64,000 nucleotides of DNA from Paraglaciecola sp. L1A13 (GCF_009796745.1 NZ_CP047024.1:248001-312000), one strand, 5' to 3'. Shown: positions 34,477 to 44,583, numbered from the stretch's first letter. The notes: generated from the letters alone by a model not told the origin. A program made the numbers and translations.

Positions 34477-36074
34477 TAGGCGGCCACCTCAGCGGATGTA
34501 ATGTGTTTGTGTAATCGTTCGGTCGCATCTAGTGCTGACAAAATAGCGCCTTCTTGCCAAGCGTTTAAATAAGATAAATGCTCGCCCGCTAACACCATTC
34601 GCCCGTCTATTTGGCATAAATTATCATAATGGGTTTCGCGTGTTTCAGGCGTCCATACGCCGCAACATCCATGGGTCCAAGGGACTCGATGCCAACCAAC
34701 GGCTATGCCACTATCGAACTCTTCCAAATACTGAGGATGGATCTTTGCGCCCATTTCGACTGCTTTTTTAACGCGCTCCGCAGGTGTCATTGAGGTAAAT
34801 TCGAAGGCGTTCGGTGCGCCCCACATATAGCCCCCAAGCAATACACCTTTGCCTTTACTGCCAAAGTTGTCACTAGGATAGGAAATATTTCGAATGGGTT
34901 GGTCGGTGTACGAAATGCCACCATAAATCGCTTCATCCTGCTCCCAAAAGCGACGCTTAAATTGTAAGCCGAATTTAACAGCTGCATTGTAAGGAACGGA
35001 ACGAATACCTTGCTGCATTTTACCGCTGACATTAACGGGGATTTGGCTAAGCACTGATAAAGGAATAGTACATACACAATAATCAGCGGTGGCGCTTTGC
35101 TCTTTGCCAGTGTTTAAGTCTACATAAGTGACGGCAACGCCTTTGTCATCTTGCTGTATTTTTGTGACTTTGGCCTGATAGGTGATGAGATCTTTAACTT
35201 GACGTTCAAAGCCTTTTGCGACGCCATCCATGCCACCGACAGGCTGAAATATTTGGGTTTGGTGCTCGTTTTGTTGACCTTGTGAAATAGTCTTCCACAG
35301 GTCAGATTGAAGCAGAGCTGAAAAATCAATTGGGTCAGACGGTACAGCTTTGGGCATTAATCCGCCGCCAGCATGCACAGCGAAACCTCGTTTTAAACTG
35401 CTTTCAAGGGATTTACGGTAGATCCCTGACTTATCTAATCCGGCCCAATTACGCAGTGACTCCAGTAACTTGAGTCTATCTTCGGGGGTTATGCTTTGAT
35501 CTAAAGATCCTTGATCGACACATTTTGCGAGTAACTCTCCCACGTGTCCTTGATAATCAGCTTGTACTTCACGGTAACGTTTTGGTTTGCCACCAAATGC
35601 CTCGCTTGAGTGCACCATGGCGTTATAATTCACCTGTACGAAGCTTTCCAACTTGACGCCGAATTCGTGGCAGTAATGTAATATACCGTGATGATGATAG
35701 GGGATACGCCAAGGGCCGGGATTGAGGTAACCGCCGTCTTCAAATTTACAGTGCTGTGTTTCGCCACCTAATTCAGTAAAACTGTCGCCGCCTCGAATGG
35801 TCCAGCAACGTCCGCCTGCTCGCTCATTATACTCAAGAATTTGCACTTTATAGCCAGCTTTACGCAATTCATAAGCGGCTGTCATGCCTGCGACACCTGC
35901 TCCCAATACTAGAATACTTGCGCCTTTTGGGGCTTTGGATAATTTAAAGCCGGGTTTGAAAGTAGATTCAGCGGCTAAGCTTAGAGAAGACATTGCTTGA
36001 TACATAACGGCAACCCCTGCCGTCTTGCCAATCCACCCAAGTAACTCTCTACGTGTTATTGTTGTTCTCTTCAT
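34476..36074 (-). CDS. Tat-exported flavin amine oxidase/dehydrogenase
   Basis: 532 residues. A Tat signal is visible at the N-terminus (T-R8-R9-E-L-L then a hydrophobic stretch to about 33). The FAD-binding dinucleotide motif is GAGVAGMTAAYELRKAG (about 58-74), followed by the GG motif ERAGGRCWT, and the flavin amine oxidase C-terminal block (LAGEHLSYLNAWQEGAI) is present. The family oxidises amines or amino acids. Tat export fits cytoplasmic FAD loading. The coupled cytochrome c gene suggests it acts as a dehydrogenase passing electrons to the respiratory chain and making little peroxide. The substrate is unknown. Confidence 0.9.
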   Translation of the reverse strand: MKRTTITRRELLGWIGKTAGVAVMYQAMSSLSLAAESTFKPGFKLSKAPKGASILVLGAGVAGMTAAYELRKAGYKVQILEYNERAGGRCWTIRGGDSFTELGGETQHCKFEDGGYLNPGPWRIPYHHHGILHYCHEFGVKLESFVQVNYNAMVHSSEAFGGKPKRYREVQADYQGHVGELLAKCVDQGSLDQSITPEDRLKLLESLRNWAGLDKSGIYRKSLESSLKRGFAVHAGGGLMPKAVPSDPIDFSALLQSDLWKTISQGQQNEHQTQIFQPVGGMDGVAKGFERQVKDLITYQAKVTKIQQDDKGVAVTYVDLNTGKEQSATADYCVCTIPLSVLSQIPVNVSGKMQQGIRSVPYNAAVKFGLQFKRRFWEQDEAIYGGISYTDQPIRNISYPSDNFGSKGKGVLLGGYMWGAPNAFEFTSMTPAERVKKAVEMGAKIHPQYLEEFDSGIAVGWHRVPWTHGCCGVWTPETRETHYDNLCQIDGRMVLAGEHLSYLNAWQEGAILSALDATERLHKHITSAEVAA

Positions 36075-36605
36075 ATCTTGTTTACCTGTAACTATACTTA
36101 AATCGTTGAAATTATTGTTTTTTTAAACCGAAGACTACTCGGCTTTAACTGATTTTTTGATAGTTCAGCATTAACGGTGATATTGCTCTAGGGGATAAGT
36201 GCCTCCTGACACAAAGATTAAATATTAACCATAAAATTGCTCCCTCTTCGATAATAACCAGCTGCTTAAAACTGTATAGTTACTGTTCGACGAACAGTCG
36301 ATTATGTCAGTTAAATGACATTATCATAAAAATACGATGTTAAAATATCGTTATTTATTAATGTGTTACGTATTTATTTGTTGCAACCGTGTTAATTATC
36401 GGCGTTTTGTTATGACAGCTATTTATAACGATCGTGAGACTAGAGTCACATTTTTGCTGCTACTATCGTTGATAACAGCAGTGTGTGATTAGCCCACGTG
36501 TTTATTTTTAAAATGCGATTACGAAATTAAATTTATAGTTGATATTGTCAACTACATTGCTATCATAAAGCTCTGGTATATAAATAATTTTGGTGGCTAG
36601 ATATT
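36075..36605. other. Intergenic between divergent genes
   Basis: About 530 AT-rich bases between the amine oxidase gene (leftward) and the DUF2798-type gene (rightward). Apart from the palindrome at 36282-36298, no structure, RNA or ORF was recognised. Promoters for both genes must lie here. Confidence 0.5.
36282..36298. promoter_or_regulatory. 17-bp palindrome, operator candidate
   Basis: ACTGTTCG-A-CGAACAGT is a perfect inverted repeat with one central base, 208 bases before the amine oxidase start. Its size suits a TetR- or MarR-type dimer. It does not have the spacing of the enterobacterial LexA box. The regulator is not in this window. Confidence 0.45.
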
Positions 36606-37052
36606 ATGCAAAGCACGATAAAAAAAATTTTGGTCATTATCACTATGGTCATGGTGCTTGGTGGGCTGTTCACAGGGATCTTGACCTATTCGAACATTGG
36701 CTTTACTGATGTTTTCGTTCGCCAATGGGCGCTCTCTTTTGTTCAGGCTGTGAGTGTGCTTTTTCCCATGGGCGTCGGCGTGATGTGGGTCATAAATAAG
36801 GTGGTAGAGGCATTTTTTAGCAGCTTTTCCGCTGTACACAAAAACCTGATTTTTGGATCAGGAATGGCAATCTGCATGGAGGCCATTATGGCCCTAAGCA
36901 CTACGTATAGTAATATCGGAATGAGGGATTTAGCGCTATTCAGTGAAGCGTTTTTAGCCAGCTATTTAATGGTATTGCCCGTGGCATTAATCTTATCACC
37001 TGTGATGACCCTATTGATAAAACCTAAGTTAGAAGTGTTTCTTGCAAGCTAG
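36606..37052 (+). CDS. DUF2798-type membrane protein
   Basis: A 148-residue protein with four hydrophobic helices arranged as two similar halves: each half has a helix, the string TYSNIG (residues 27-32 and 100-105), and a second helix ending in conserved hydrophobics. This internal repeat is characteristic of proteins with two DUF2798 units. Function unknown; located in the inner membrane. It stands alone, with a 1.28-kb gap after it. The ATG has only a weak ribosome binding site. Confidence 0.75.
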   Translation: MQSTIKKILVIITMVMVLGGLFTGILTYSNIGFTDVFVRQWALSFVQAVSVLFPMGVGVMWVINKVVEAFFSSFSAVHKNLIFGSGMAICMEAIMALSTTYSNIGMRDLALFSEAFLASYLMVLPVALILSPVMTLLIKPKLEVFLAS

Positions 37053-38332
37053 AGACAATGATGTTGTTTGGTATTTTTAGTGCGCTCTGGTAGCTACATA
37101 TACCTGACGGATTCATGAGTTGTCTTTGGGTCTAAGCATTTCAATTATGTAATAGACTATATATTCGATAGACTGGTCATAGTTGGGTTTTATATTTGAT
37201 TCAATTCAACATTAGTGTTTATGCGCGACGCCAATTAATTCTAAATAATTTTTAAATAGCCTAATGCCCCATCTTGAAAAATAGCGGGCGAAAACAAGAT
37301 TCGCATTAACTGACTGATGGAAATTGTAACTAGTTACTAGCAGCTAGCAAATTACCATAACTGCATGACCCCACATTTGATAACAGGGAATACGTACCGA
37401 CAGAAAACTTAGGCGCAGCGGATTAAAATTTGTTATTTAGCAAGCTTGCTCGTTGAAAATGTATTTTGTGATGAAGACAAGAGCGAACGGTTGTCAACAA
37501 TTGCAAATGAGATTGTATTACGTCAAATCCCAACTTCTGAATAATCTGTAGCTAAAGGTAAAAAATAAACCCAGCACGATTGTTGTGCATATTAATTCAC
37601 CTTTTCGGAGCAAGAGCAGGGGAAAACTATCGTTACCCTACCAACATTATTTCCAATATTGCGTCTTAAACCTTTGTATAACATGCATATTCCGCTATTA
37701 CATTTAACGCGAAAATGCATTGGTTCGATTTTTGCTGTTTGTAAGTCAGGATCGTTAAGTTATAAGCCTTTAAAATTATCTCGGTAAAGGAAAATAAACT
37801 TGATTCATATTAAATTAATAATAAAGACTTTTTAAGTAAACATAAGGTAAATAAAATACTGGATCTTTATTTGTTAACAAAAAAAATACAAATAAAACGA
37901 TATTTTACTACTCTTAGCTTTGATAGGAATATGTTAGATTGGATATACCATATTTTTTTAGATTATCATAAATGGTTCTTCTTAATGTGAGCGTATTCAA
38001 CTAATTGATTCTAACGATTAATTAAATGTGCAGTTGTTTGAAATTTTCTTGACGTGAAACTTAATAAATATAAGATGTGTCGCTGAATTTACTGATGGAA
38101 CAGGTATTCACCTTTTCATGCGAAATAAACTACCCTTTTTTAATGATTAAGTTATTAAATTATATAGTGTGAGTTTAATTGTTGAAAATCACTCGTTTTT
38201 TATGCATGTCATTTAATTTAAAAATTGAATTTTTTAAATTGTGAAATAAATTTTAGTGGGTTTAAGCATCAGTAATATAGCTTGTTGAACCTTACCATAT
38301 GTTAAAAATATGTTATTACAAGGAGGTGGGAT
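37053..38332. other. 1.28-kb AT-rich non-coding leader of the exopolysaccharide cluster
   Basis: No ORF with a credible start was found. The interval is strongly AT-rich, especially 37750-38320. It contains the short palindrome GTAACTAGTTAC (37326-37337) and ends with a very strong ribosome binding site (AAGGAGGTGGG, 38321-38331) for the first cluster gene. Long AT-rich leaders of this kind commonly carry promoters and H-NS-type silencing sites of polysaccharide loci; no JUMPstart/ops element was recognised. Confidence 0.6.
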
Positions 38333-39736
38333 ATGGTCCTACAAAATGGTCTTATCAAAAATAACATTAATAAGTTTGCGACTTTCTATCGACTGACCGA
38401 TTTATTGTTTATAAAGCTTGCTTTGGTGATGGCGTTATCAATTTTTCAAATCCACTACACGCAAGACTTTTTTGTACTTTTCCTTATTTCTATTATTGGC
38501 TTTTCTATTACAGCTGAAATGCTGGCGCTATATCGTTCATGGCGTGATGGCGCTTTCAAAGAGATTGTTTTTAATACTTTGCTGTCTTGGTCGCTGTCTT
38601 TCGTTCTTATTTTGCTCTATCTCTTTTGGGACCAATCGAATGCGGATCTTTCAAGAGGCGCAATTTCTGCCTGGTTTTTATTAACAGGGATTCTGTTAAT
38701 AATTTGGCGAGGATGTTTCAGTTTATTCTTACGTCGTATACGCAGTAAAGGTTTAAACACCCGGAACGTAGCTATTATTGGGTTAACTACCGAAGGAGAA
38801 AATCTTGCAAGAGAAATACTTGCCAATCCGCAAACTGGCTACCGTTTAACCGCCATTTATGATGACAGAGACTTAGAACGCCTACCGGAAACCTACCACG
38901 GAATGATAAACGGTAAAGTTGACGATGGAGTTGACCACGCGCGTTTAAACGAATTTGATGTTGTGTACATAGCCTTACCGTTATCGGCTGAAAAACGCAT
39001 CACCGCTATTTTACAATTACTGGGCAATACCACGGTTAATGTTCAGCTTGTGCCTAACTTATATATGTTCAGTATTATGAGTGCCTCGATGGCGCATGTA
39101 AGAAACATTCAAACAATAAGCGTGTTTTGCAACCCCATGCGCGGTTCGTATGCGTTAACTAAACGTATTGAAGATATCTTACTCGCGAGCGCCATTTTAC
39201 TGCTCATTAGTATTCCGTTATTGATAATTGCGATTGCGGTGAAGACCACTTCGAAAGGGCCCATTATCTTTAAACAACGTCGTTACGGCCTGAATGGTAA
39301 AGACATTAAGGTGTATAAATTCCGCTCAATGACCGTAACAGAAAATTCTGATGTTGTTACCCAAGCGACAAAGAATGATGTGCGCATCACCAAGCTTGGT
39401 GCGTTTCTTCGTCGCACATCTCTCGATGAATTACCGCAATTTGTTAACGTATTGCAAGGCAAAATGTCAGTTGTTGGGCCGCGACCGCATGCCGCTGCAC
39501 ACAACGAGGAATATCGCAAAGCTGTGGCTTACTACATGCTGCGTCACAAAATTAGGCCTGGCATTACCGGTTGGGCACAAATTAATGGTTGGCGTGGTGA
39601 GACAGACACAATAGAGAAAATGGAAATGCGCATCAAATACGACCTAGATTATATTCGTAGGTGGTCTTTATGGATGGACGCAAAAATCGTCTTCTTTACT
39701 ATTTTCCGTTCATTTACAGACAAAAACGCTTATTAA
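38333..39736 (+). CDS. Undecaprenyl-phosphate sugar phosphotransferase (WcaJ/WbaP type)
   Basis: 467 residues. Four to five N-terminal transmembrane helices, a cytoplasmic CoA-binding-like domain (NVAIIGLTTEGENLA near 145), one more helix near 280-300, then the bacterial sugar transferase domain with FKQRRYGLNGKDIKVYKFRSM, RRTSLDELPQF, GPRPHA and RPGITGWAQ. It loads the first sugar-1-phosphate (commonly glucose or galactose) on undecaprenyl phosphate in the inner membrane and so starts the repeat unit. Start chosen for its near-perfect ribosome binding site. First gene of the exopolysaccharide cluster. Confidence 0.92.
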   Translation: MVLQNGLIKNNINKFATFYRLTDLLFIKLALVMALSIFQIHYTQDFFVLFLISIIGFSITAEMLALYRSWRDGAFKEIVFNTLLSWSLSFVLILLYLFWDQSNADLSRGAISAWFLLTGILLIIWRGCFSLFLRRIRSKGLNTRNVAIIGLTTEGENLAREILANPQTGYRLTAIYDDRDLERLPETYHGMINGKVDDGVDHARLNEFDVVYIALPLSAEKRITAILQLLGNTTVNVQLVPNLYMFSIMSASMAHVRNIQTISVFCNPMRGSYALTKRIEDILLASAILLLISIPLLIIAIAVKTTSKGPIIFKQRRYGLNGKDIKVYKFRSMTVTENSDVVTQATKNDVRITKLGAFLRRTSLDELPQFVNVLQGKMSVVGPRPHAAAHNEEYRKAVAYYMLRHKIRPGITGWAQINGWRGETDTIEKMEMRIKYDLDYIRRWSLWMDAKIVFFTIFRSFTDKNAY

Positions 39737-39738
39737 AT

Positions 39739-39764
39739 GAGTCGCATATATATGCGTCGACTCA
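39739..39764 (+). other. Hairpin between the first two exopolysaccharide genes
   Basis: GAGTCG and CGACTC enclose the inner pair CGCATATATATGCG, giving a compact stem-loop just after the phosphotransferase stop. There is no T-run. It may modulate read-through or protect the upstream mRNA. Confidence 0.4.
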
Positions 39765-39827
39765 AACTATAGATAGTGGCCTATAGCATTATTAACGCCC
39801 CTAGCGAATAAATTAAAGGAAGTACAA

Positions 39828-40838
39828 ATGAAATACTTAGTAACCGGCGCAGCTGGTTTTATTGGTAATTTTGTTGCTGAAAAGTTATGTGAACAAGGCC
39901 ATACAGTCGTTGGTATAGATAACCTAAACGATTATTACGACCCTAATTTAAAGCTCGCTCGCTTGGAGCGAATTGCACATTTCGATAATTTTACGTTTAT
40001 TAAAATCGATATAGCTGACAGAGAGGGTATCGCTAAATTATTTGCCGATGAGAAATTCGAACGCGTTATACATTTGGCCGCTCAAGCAGGTGTGCGTTAT
40101 TCAATTGAAAACCCAATGGCGTACATTGATTCAAATTTAGTGGGTATGGCCACCATTCTTGAGGGTTGCCGGCATAATAAAGTACAGCATTTGGTCTATG
40201 CGTCATCTAGTTCGGTATACGGCATGAACGAAAAGATGCCGTTTTCCACCGAAGACGCAGTCGATCATCCGGTATCACTGTATGCGGCGACAAAAAAATC
40301 GAATGAATTAATGGCACACAGCTACAGTCATTTATACGACTTACCCACAACAGGGTTGCGCTTTTTCACTGTGTATGGTCCTTGGGGCCGCCCCGACATG
40401 GCGCCGTTCTTGTTTACGGATGCAATATTGAATGACCGCGAAATCAAAGTATTTAATCATGGCAAAATGAAGCGCGATTTCACTTACATTGACGACATTG
40501 TTGAAGGCATTATTCGCATTCAAGACGTAGTACCACAGCGTAATGCTGAAAACCCCAATACGTCACCGTCTTCAAGCAAAGCACCTTATAAAGTGTTTAA
40601 CATCGGGAATAACGAACCCATCGCACTAATGACCTTTATTGAAGCGATTGAAAAAGCGTCCGGGAAAGAAGCTAAAAAGAATTTCTTACCCATGCAACCG
40701 GGCGATGTCCCTGCCACGTTTGCTGATATTGACAGTTTGAAAGAAGAAGTTGGGTTTAAACCTGATACAAAGATTGAATATGGCATGCAGCAGTTTGTTG
40801 ATTGGTATATTGCTTATAACAGTATGGGCAGTATTTGA
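39828..40838 (+). CDS. UDP-glucuronate 4-epimerase-like nucleotide-sugar epimerase
   Basis: 336 residues of the extended short-chain dehydrogenase family. Rossmann motif TGAAGFIG (6-13), SSSSVYG (near 125) and the catalytic Y-A-A-T-K (near 150) are present. The segments DNLNDYYDPNLKLARL and HLAAQAGVRYSIENP, and GPWGRPDMA, are those of UDP-glucuronate 4-epimerases, which make UDP-galacturonate in the cytoplasm. The polymer is therefore likely to contain a uronic acid. AAAGGAAG lies upstream of the ATG. The following glycosyltransferase gene starts two bases past its stop. Confidence 0.88.
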   Translation: MKYLVTGAAGFIGNFVAEKLCEQGHTVVGIDNLNDYYDPNLKLARLERIAHFDNFTFIKIDIADREGIAKLFADEKFERVIHLAAQAGVRYSIENPMAYIDSNLVGMATILEGCRHNKVQHLVYASSSSVYGMNEKMPFSTEDAVDHPVSLYAATKKSNELMAHSYSHLYDLPTTGLRFFTVYGPWGRPDMAPFLFTDAILNDREIKVFNHGKMKRDFTYIDDIVEGIIRIQDVVPQRNAENPNTSPSSSKAPYKVFNIGNNEPIALMTFIEAIEKASGKEAKKNFLPMQPGDVPATFADIDSLKEEVGFKPDTKIEYGMQQFVDWYIAYNSMGSI

Positions 40839-40840
40839 TA

Positions 40841-41821
40841 ATGACGGTAATAGACGAAATCAATGAAAAAGTCTCCATTATTACACCAGTGTATAACGGC
40901 GAGTCTTTTATTGATAAATGCTATGAGTGCGTTGCAGCTCAAACATACCCGAATATTGAGTGGGTTGTTATAAATGATGGCTCTCAAGATAAATCATTAT
41001 CAAAGCTTGAAACGTTAGCTAAAAGTTATTCAAACATTCATATTGTGGATCAAAAAAATGCCGGTGCAGCAGAAGCTCGCCGAGCAGGTGCTTTAAAAGC
41101 GCAGGGTGAATACATCGTATATCTAGATATAGATGACACTATTTCTGAAAATGCGATCGAGTTGGCACTTGAAAAATTTACGAAAAATATTGATGTTGTA
41201 TTATTCACCCAGGTGAAAGTTGGCGGAGGTGAGCCAGTCCCGTTTAATATGTTCACTGATTCTTGGCCTCAATCTGGGGATGATGTCTTTAAATCTTGCA
41301 TAGATGGTTGGGGAGCACATAGTTTCGGCGTATATAGAAAGTCGATATTTCTTTCTGCCTACTCATTCTTAGATAGTTTTGAAGATATGAGCAAAACCTA
41401 CAAAGATGAATTATTGTCTCGTATTATTTTTACGCAATCGAGAATGATCGATTACTGTAAAGGTACTTACTTTTATGACTTAAATGATGAGTCAGTGAGT
41501 AAAAAGTTTAATCCTGATTACTTTCTTATTGCCAATAACGTTCACGCGCTTGATAAATACTTATTATCCCAAAATAAAAATATTAGCATTGAACGAATGT
41601 ATAGCCGGCTGTTTTTTGATCTCTTGGGGCGTTATATAAAATGGCGCAAACAGTTGACGAATAAAAACGACTGGCAAAACGCGCTAAAAACGTTAGCCCA
41701 AAATATATCAATTACCAAAGACATTACTAATTCGGTTAGAAAATCAGAATTTAAAAAAATGCCACCTCGTATTCTTTTTTTATCAGTATATAAAACTGCC
41801 TCTTTAGTCAGGAGGTTATAA
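40841..41821 (+). CDS. Family 2 glycosyltransferase
   Basis: 326 residues from the ATG at 40841, two bases after the preceding stop; a TTG at 40835 is possible but less likely. GT-A fold of family GT2: VSIITPVYNGESFI near the start, VVINDGSQDKS, and the D-x-D region VYLDIDDTI near 96. It adds one sugar to the lipid-linked repeat unit at the cytoplasmic face of the membrane. Its stop overlaps the flippase start by one base (TAATG). Confidence 0.88.
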   Translation: MTVIDEINEKVSIITPVYNGESFIDKCYECVAAQTYPNIEWVVINDGSQDKSLSKLETLAKSYSNIHIVDQKNAGAAEARRAGALKAQGEYIVYLDIDDTISENAIELALEKFTKNIDVVLFTQVKVGGGEPVPFNMFTDSWPQSGDDVFKSCIDGWGAHSFGVYRKSIFLSAYSFLDSFEDMSKTYKDELLSRIIFTQSRMIDYCKGTYFYDLNDESVSKKFNPDYFLIANNVHALDKYLLSQNKNISIERMYSRLFFDLLGRYIKWRKQLTNKNDWQNALKTLAQNISITKDITNSVRKSEFKKMPPRILFLSVYKTASLVRRL

Positions 41822-43260
41822 TGTCTGAAAATCGGTCAGTGGTATCTGGCATAGGGACAATGGCTGCTTTAACTATTTCGTCAAAGTTAGTTAGATTATT
41901 CATTCTAATGGTGACTGCGCGCTTTCTTACCCCTGAAGACTTCGGTGTCGTGGCTGCTTTTACTATGGTTTTCGGATTTGCGTACCTTGTCGCCGACATG
42001 GGAATACTAAGAACCGTTATACAACGCCCTTTAATCAGCGAGCGTCATATAGGCAGCGCACTAGGTTTATCTGTTGGGCTATGCACATTAGTGAGTATTA
42101 CACTTATTTTTCTAGGTACTTCTATTGCTGACATATTAACGATTGAAGAAATTGGCTTGCCATTAAAAGTTTCCAGTTTGATGTTTCTATTACTTGGAGT
42201 GAGCAATATTTGCTCTGCTTTATTACAACGCGGTGGGAACATTCTTTTTATAGGAAAAGTGCAGGCATTTGGCACTATTACGGGTAATGTTTTTGTAACC
42301 GTACCCTTGCTCTACTTCGATATAGGTTATTGGGCGATCATTATCGGTTTATGGGTTTCAGAGTTAATTTCTATTTTATTTATATTGCAAAAAGGGTGGG
42401 GAAACCTGCGCTATAAAATTTATAAAAAAGAATTGGTTGAGATTAGCAAATATGCTTCTGCATTTTTCTTTAATAATACATTGGGTTTACTTAGCCAACA
42501 ATTAGACATTGCCATTGTAAGCCGATTTTTAGGAAGTGCCACGCTCGGAAATTATTCTAGGGCAATGCAACTTGTCGATTTTCCTAATCAGATATATTTA
42601 CTTGTTGTAGATCGTGTTGTATTTCCAGTTATGGCAGCAATGAAGTCCGAGAAAGATAAATTGGTAGTCTTTTTTTTACAGTCCCTGTCATTATTAAGTT
42701 TGGCCCTAACACTTGGTTCGATTCTTTTAATTGTTGGGGCTCACGAAATTGTACTTATTATGATGGGAAGTCAGTGGGGAGTAGTCGGTGATTTATTACA
42801 GATACTTGCAAGCTGTATTATTTTTAGAGCCCTATCTTCATTTATGGATTCATTCTTAGCTGCTTACGACTTAGTGAAAATATTAACAATTAAGCAAGTT
42901 ACTTCATTGTTTATATTACTTTTTTCAGTTTGGTTTGGTCTCGACTATGGCGTGATTGGAGTCGCTTATGCTGTTGTTATCGCCAGTATTTTACGATTTT
43001 TATTAACGCTCATGTTTATAATTATGTACACAAGAATAACTTGTTATCAATTAATTAATAAATTCTCACCATCTCTATTTTCTGCTTTTTTTATAATTGC
43101 CCTTTACCTAATGATATCCAAAATTTCAATACTCTCAGGACTTTTAGGAGGGATAGTCACTATTTTAATTTTTCTAATCTTTTGTGCGATAAAGCCCTTG
43201 GGGCTATTCCTTACAGACAAAGGGGCCGTTTTCATTAAGCAGAAGAAAGCAAATTTATAA
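41821..43260 (+). CDS. Wzx-like polysaccharide flippase (MOP superfamily)
   Basis: 479 residues with about 12-14 transmembrane helices. The N-terminal pattern (SKLVRLFILMVTARFLTPEDFGVVAAFTMV) is the typical start of polysaccharide-transport MOP proteins, and LLSQQLDIAIVSRFLGSATLGNYSRA (near 220-245) is a family hallmark. It flips the undecaprenyl-linked repeat unit to the periplasmic face. It starts within the upstream stop codon, so the pair is translationally coupled. A 194-base gap follows. Confidence 0.88.
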   Translation: MSENRSVVSGIGTMAALTISSKLVRLFILMVTARFLTPEDFGVVAAFTMVFGFAYLVADMGILRTVIQRPLISERHIGSALGLSVGLCTLVSITLIFLGTSIADILTIEEIGLPLKVSSLMFLLLGVSNICSALLQRGGNILFIGKVQAFGTITGNVFVTVPLLYFDIGYWAIIIGLWVSELISILFILQKGWGNLRYKIYKKELVEISKYASAFFFNNTLGLLSQQLDIAIVSRFLGSATLGNYSRAMQLVDFPNQIYLLVVDRVVFPVMAAMKSEKDKLVVFFLQSLSLLSLALTLGSILLIVGAHEIVLIMMGSQWGVVGDLLQILASCIIFRALSSFMDSFLAAYDLVKILTIKQVTSLFILLFSVWFGLDYGVIGVAYAVVIASILRFLLTLMFIIMYTRITCYQLINKFSPSLFSAFFIIALYLMISKISILSGLLGGIVTILIFLIFCAIKPLGLFLTDKGAVFIKQKKANL

Positions 43261-43454
43261 AATTTAGGAATGTTTTATTAAATATGAAGAGTGTTTTTAA
43301 GGTATATCGATCAAACAATTTTGAGCGATAAATAAATGAACTTTCATTCATCAAAACTTCACCATTTTATTAGAACTACAGGTCGTAGAACGACACCGGC
43401 GACGACCAATTTTTTATTAGTCAACAATAAATATAAGAGCTAAGGGAGCAAAAA

Positions 43455-44582
43455 ATGAAAATTTTAATAGGAATGACACGTTCAGATACAGTGGTATCAG
43501 GCTCTTTTAAGCACATTTGTCAAATTGGTGAAAAATTTCGTCAAGAGGGTGCTGAAGTAATTTATGCAATTGGCGGGAATGGAGAAGCGATTGATAAATT
43601 ACGTGATTCAGGCTTTCAGGTGCATGCATTAACGGGTTTGAAACGGGATTTGAGCCCGATAAGCGATTTACTGTCATTACTTAAATTGGTTTGGCTTATT
43701 CTCGCTGAAAAACCACAAGTTTGCTCATGGCATACCGCAAAAATAGGCGCATTAGGGCGTATCGCGGCAATGTTAACATTTAAGCGCTCCTACTATGTGC
43801 CACATGGTGTGCCCTTTGTTAATACACCTGAAAACAAAGGGTATGAAAAATATCAGTTACTTGAAAAAACATTATCAGTTTTACCTTCGACCATTATTGG
43901 TGTTTGTGAGTTTGATAAAAATGAATACCTGCGTATTGGCGTACCGGATAAAAAGTTATTAGTGATACGCAATGGTATGCTGGGTATCAGTAACGATAAT
44001 TGGCAGTTAAGCGATGATCCCGTTCATTTTATTACCGCAGCGCGTTTTGAAGATCAAAAAGACTACGCGACGCTAGCGGAAGCTTGTCAGCAATTATTAG
44101 CAGATGATAAAGCCTTTATTTTAAGCATATACGGAGACGGACAGTACGAAGAACAGGTAAAATCTTATTTTGCTAACTTCCCAACTGGTATGATTAATTT
44201 TTGTGGCGTGGTCGATAATTTCGCAGAAAAACTAGCTGAGGCAGATGTATTTGTATTATCCAGTTTTTGGGAAGGTTTACCGCGCAGTATTATCGAAGCA
44301 ATGGCATGTAAAAAAGCGGTAGTCACATCAGATGTAGGTGGTTGTTCTGAACTCATTGTTGAACACAAATCTGGCTACTTAGTCCCGATTCGTGATGCTG
44401 AAGTGATGACAAGTTCGATGGCGGAATATATAGATGATAAACAAAAAATTGTTGATCACGGTATTGAAGCGTATGAATTATATAAGCAAAAGTATTCATT
44501 GCCTGTCATGTTAGAAAGTTACTCAGAAGAGTATGGCGTCATTGGTGCTAAGCATCAAGCTAGCGCCCGACAGGAAGCATAA
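43455..44582 (+). CDS. Family 4 glycosyltransferase
   Basis: 375 residues, GT-B fold. C-terminal GT4 features: ITAARFEDQKDYATL, the phosphate-binding region and the E-x7-E motif as EGLPRSIIEAMACKKAVV (near 275-292). The N-terminal domain contains GSFKHICQIGEKF and WHTAKIGALGR, where the acceptor usually binds. It transfers a sugar from a nucleotide donor to the growing repeat unit in the cytoplasm. A ribosome binding site (AAGGGAG) precedes the ATG at 43455. The next gene starts after one base. Confidence 0.88.
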   Translation: MKILIGMTRSDTVVSGSFKHICQIGEKFRQEGAEVIYAIGGNGEAIDKLRDSGFQVHALTGLKRDLSPISDLLSLLKLVWLILAEKPQVCSWHTAKIGALGRIAAMLTFKRSYYVPHGVPFVNTPENKGYEKYQLLEKTLSVLPSTIIGVCEFDKNEYLRIGVPDKKLLVIRNGMLGISNDNWQLSDDPVHFITAARFEDQKDYATLAEACQQLLADDKAFILSIYGDGQYEEQVKSYFANFPTGMINFCGVVDNFAEKLAEADVFVLSSFWEGLPRSIIEAMACKKAVVTSDVGGCSELIVEHKSGYLVPIRDAEVMTSSMAEYIDDKQKIVDHGIEAYELYKQKYSLPVMLESYSEEYGVIGAKHQASARQEA

Positions 44583-44583
44583 T

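Noticed and set aside
36282..36298. LexA (SOS) box
   Set aside because: The CTGT and ACAG halves are separated by seven bases, not the eight of the gammaproteobacterial box, and the longer symmetry suggests another regulator.
37085..37100. JUMPstart/ops (RfaH) element in CTGGTAGCTACA
   Set aside because: Only GGTAGC matches the ops core and it lies more than 1.2 kb from the first cluster gene.
44533..44583. Upstream start of the GT2 gene
   Set aside because: It would overlap the preceding gene by 50 bases and add residues before the conserved N-terminal strand; the ATG at 44584 has a better ribosome binding site.
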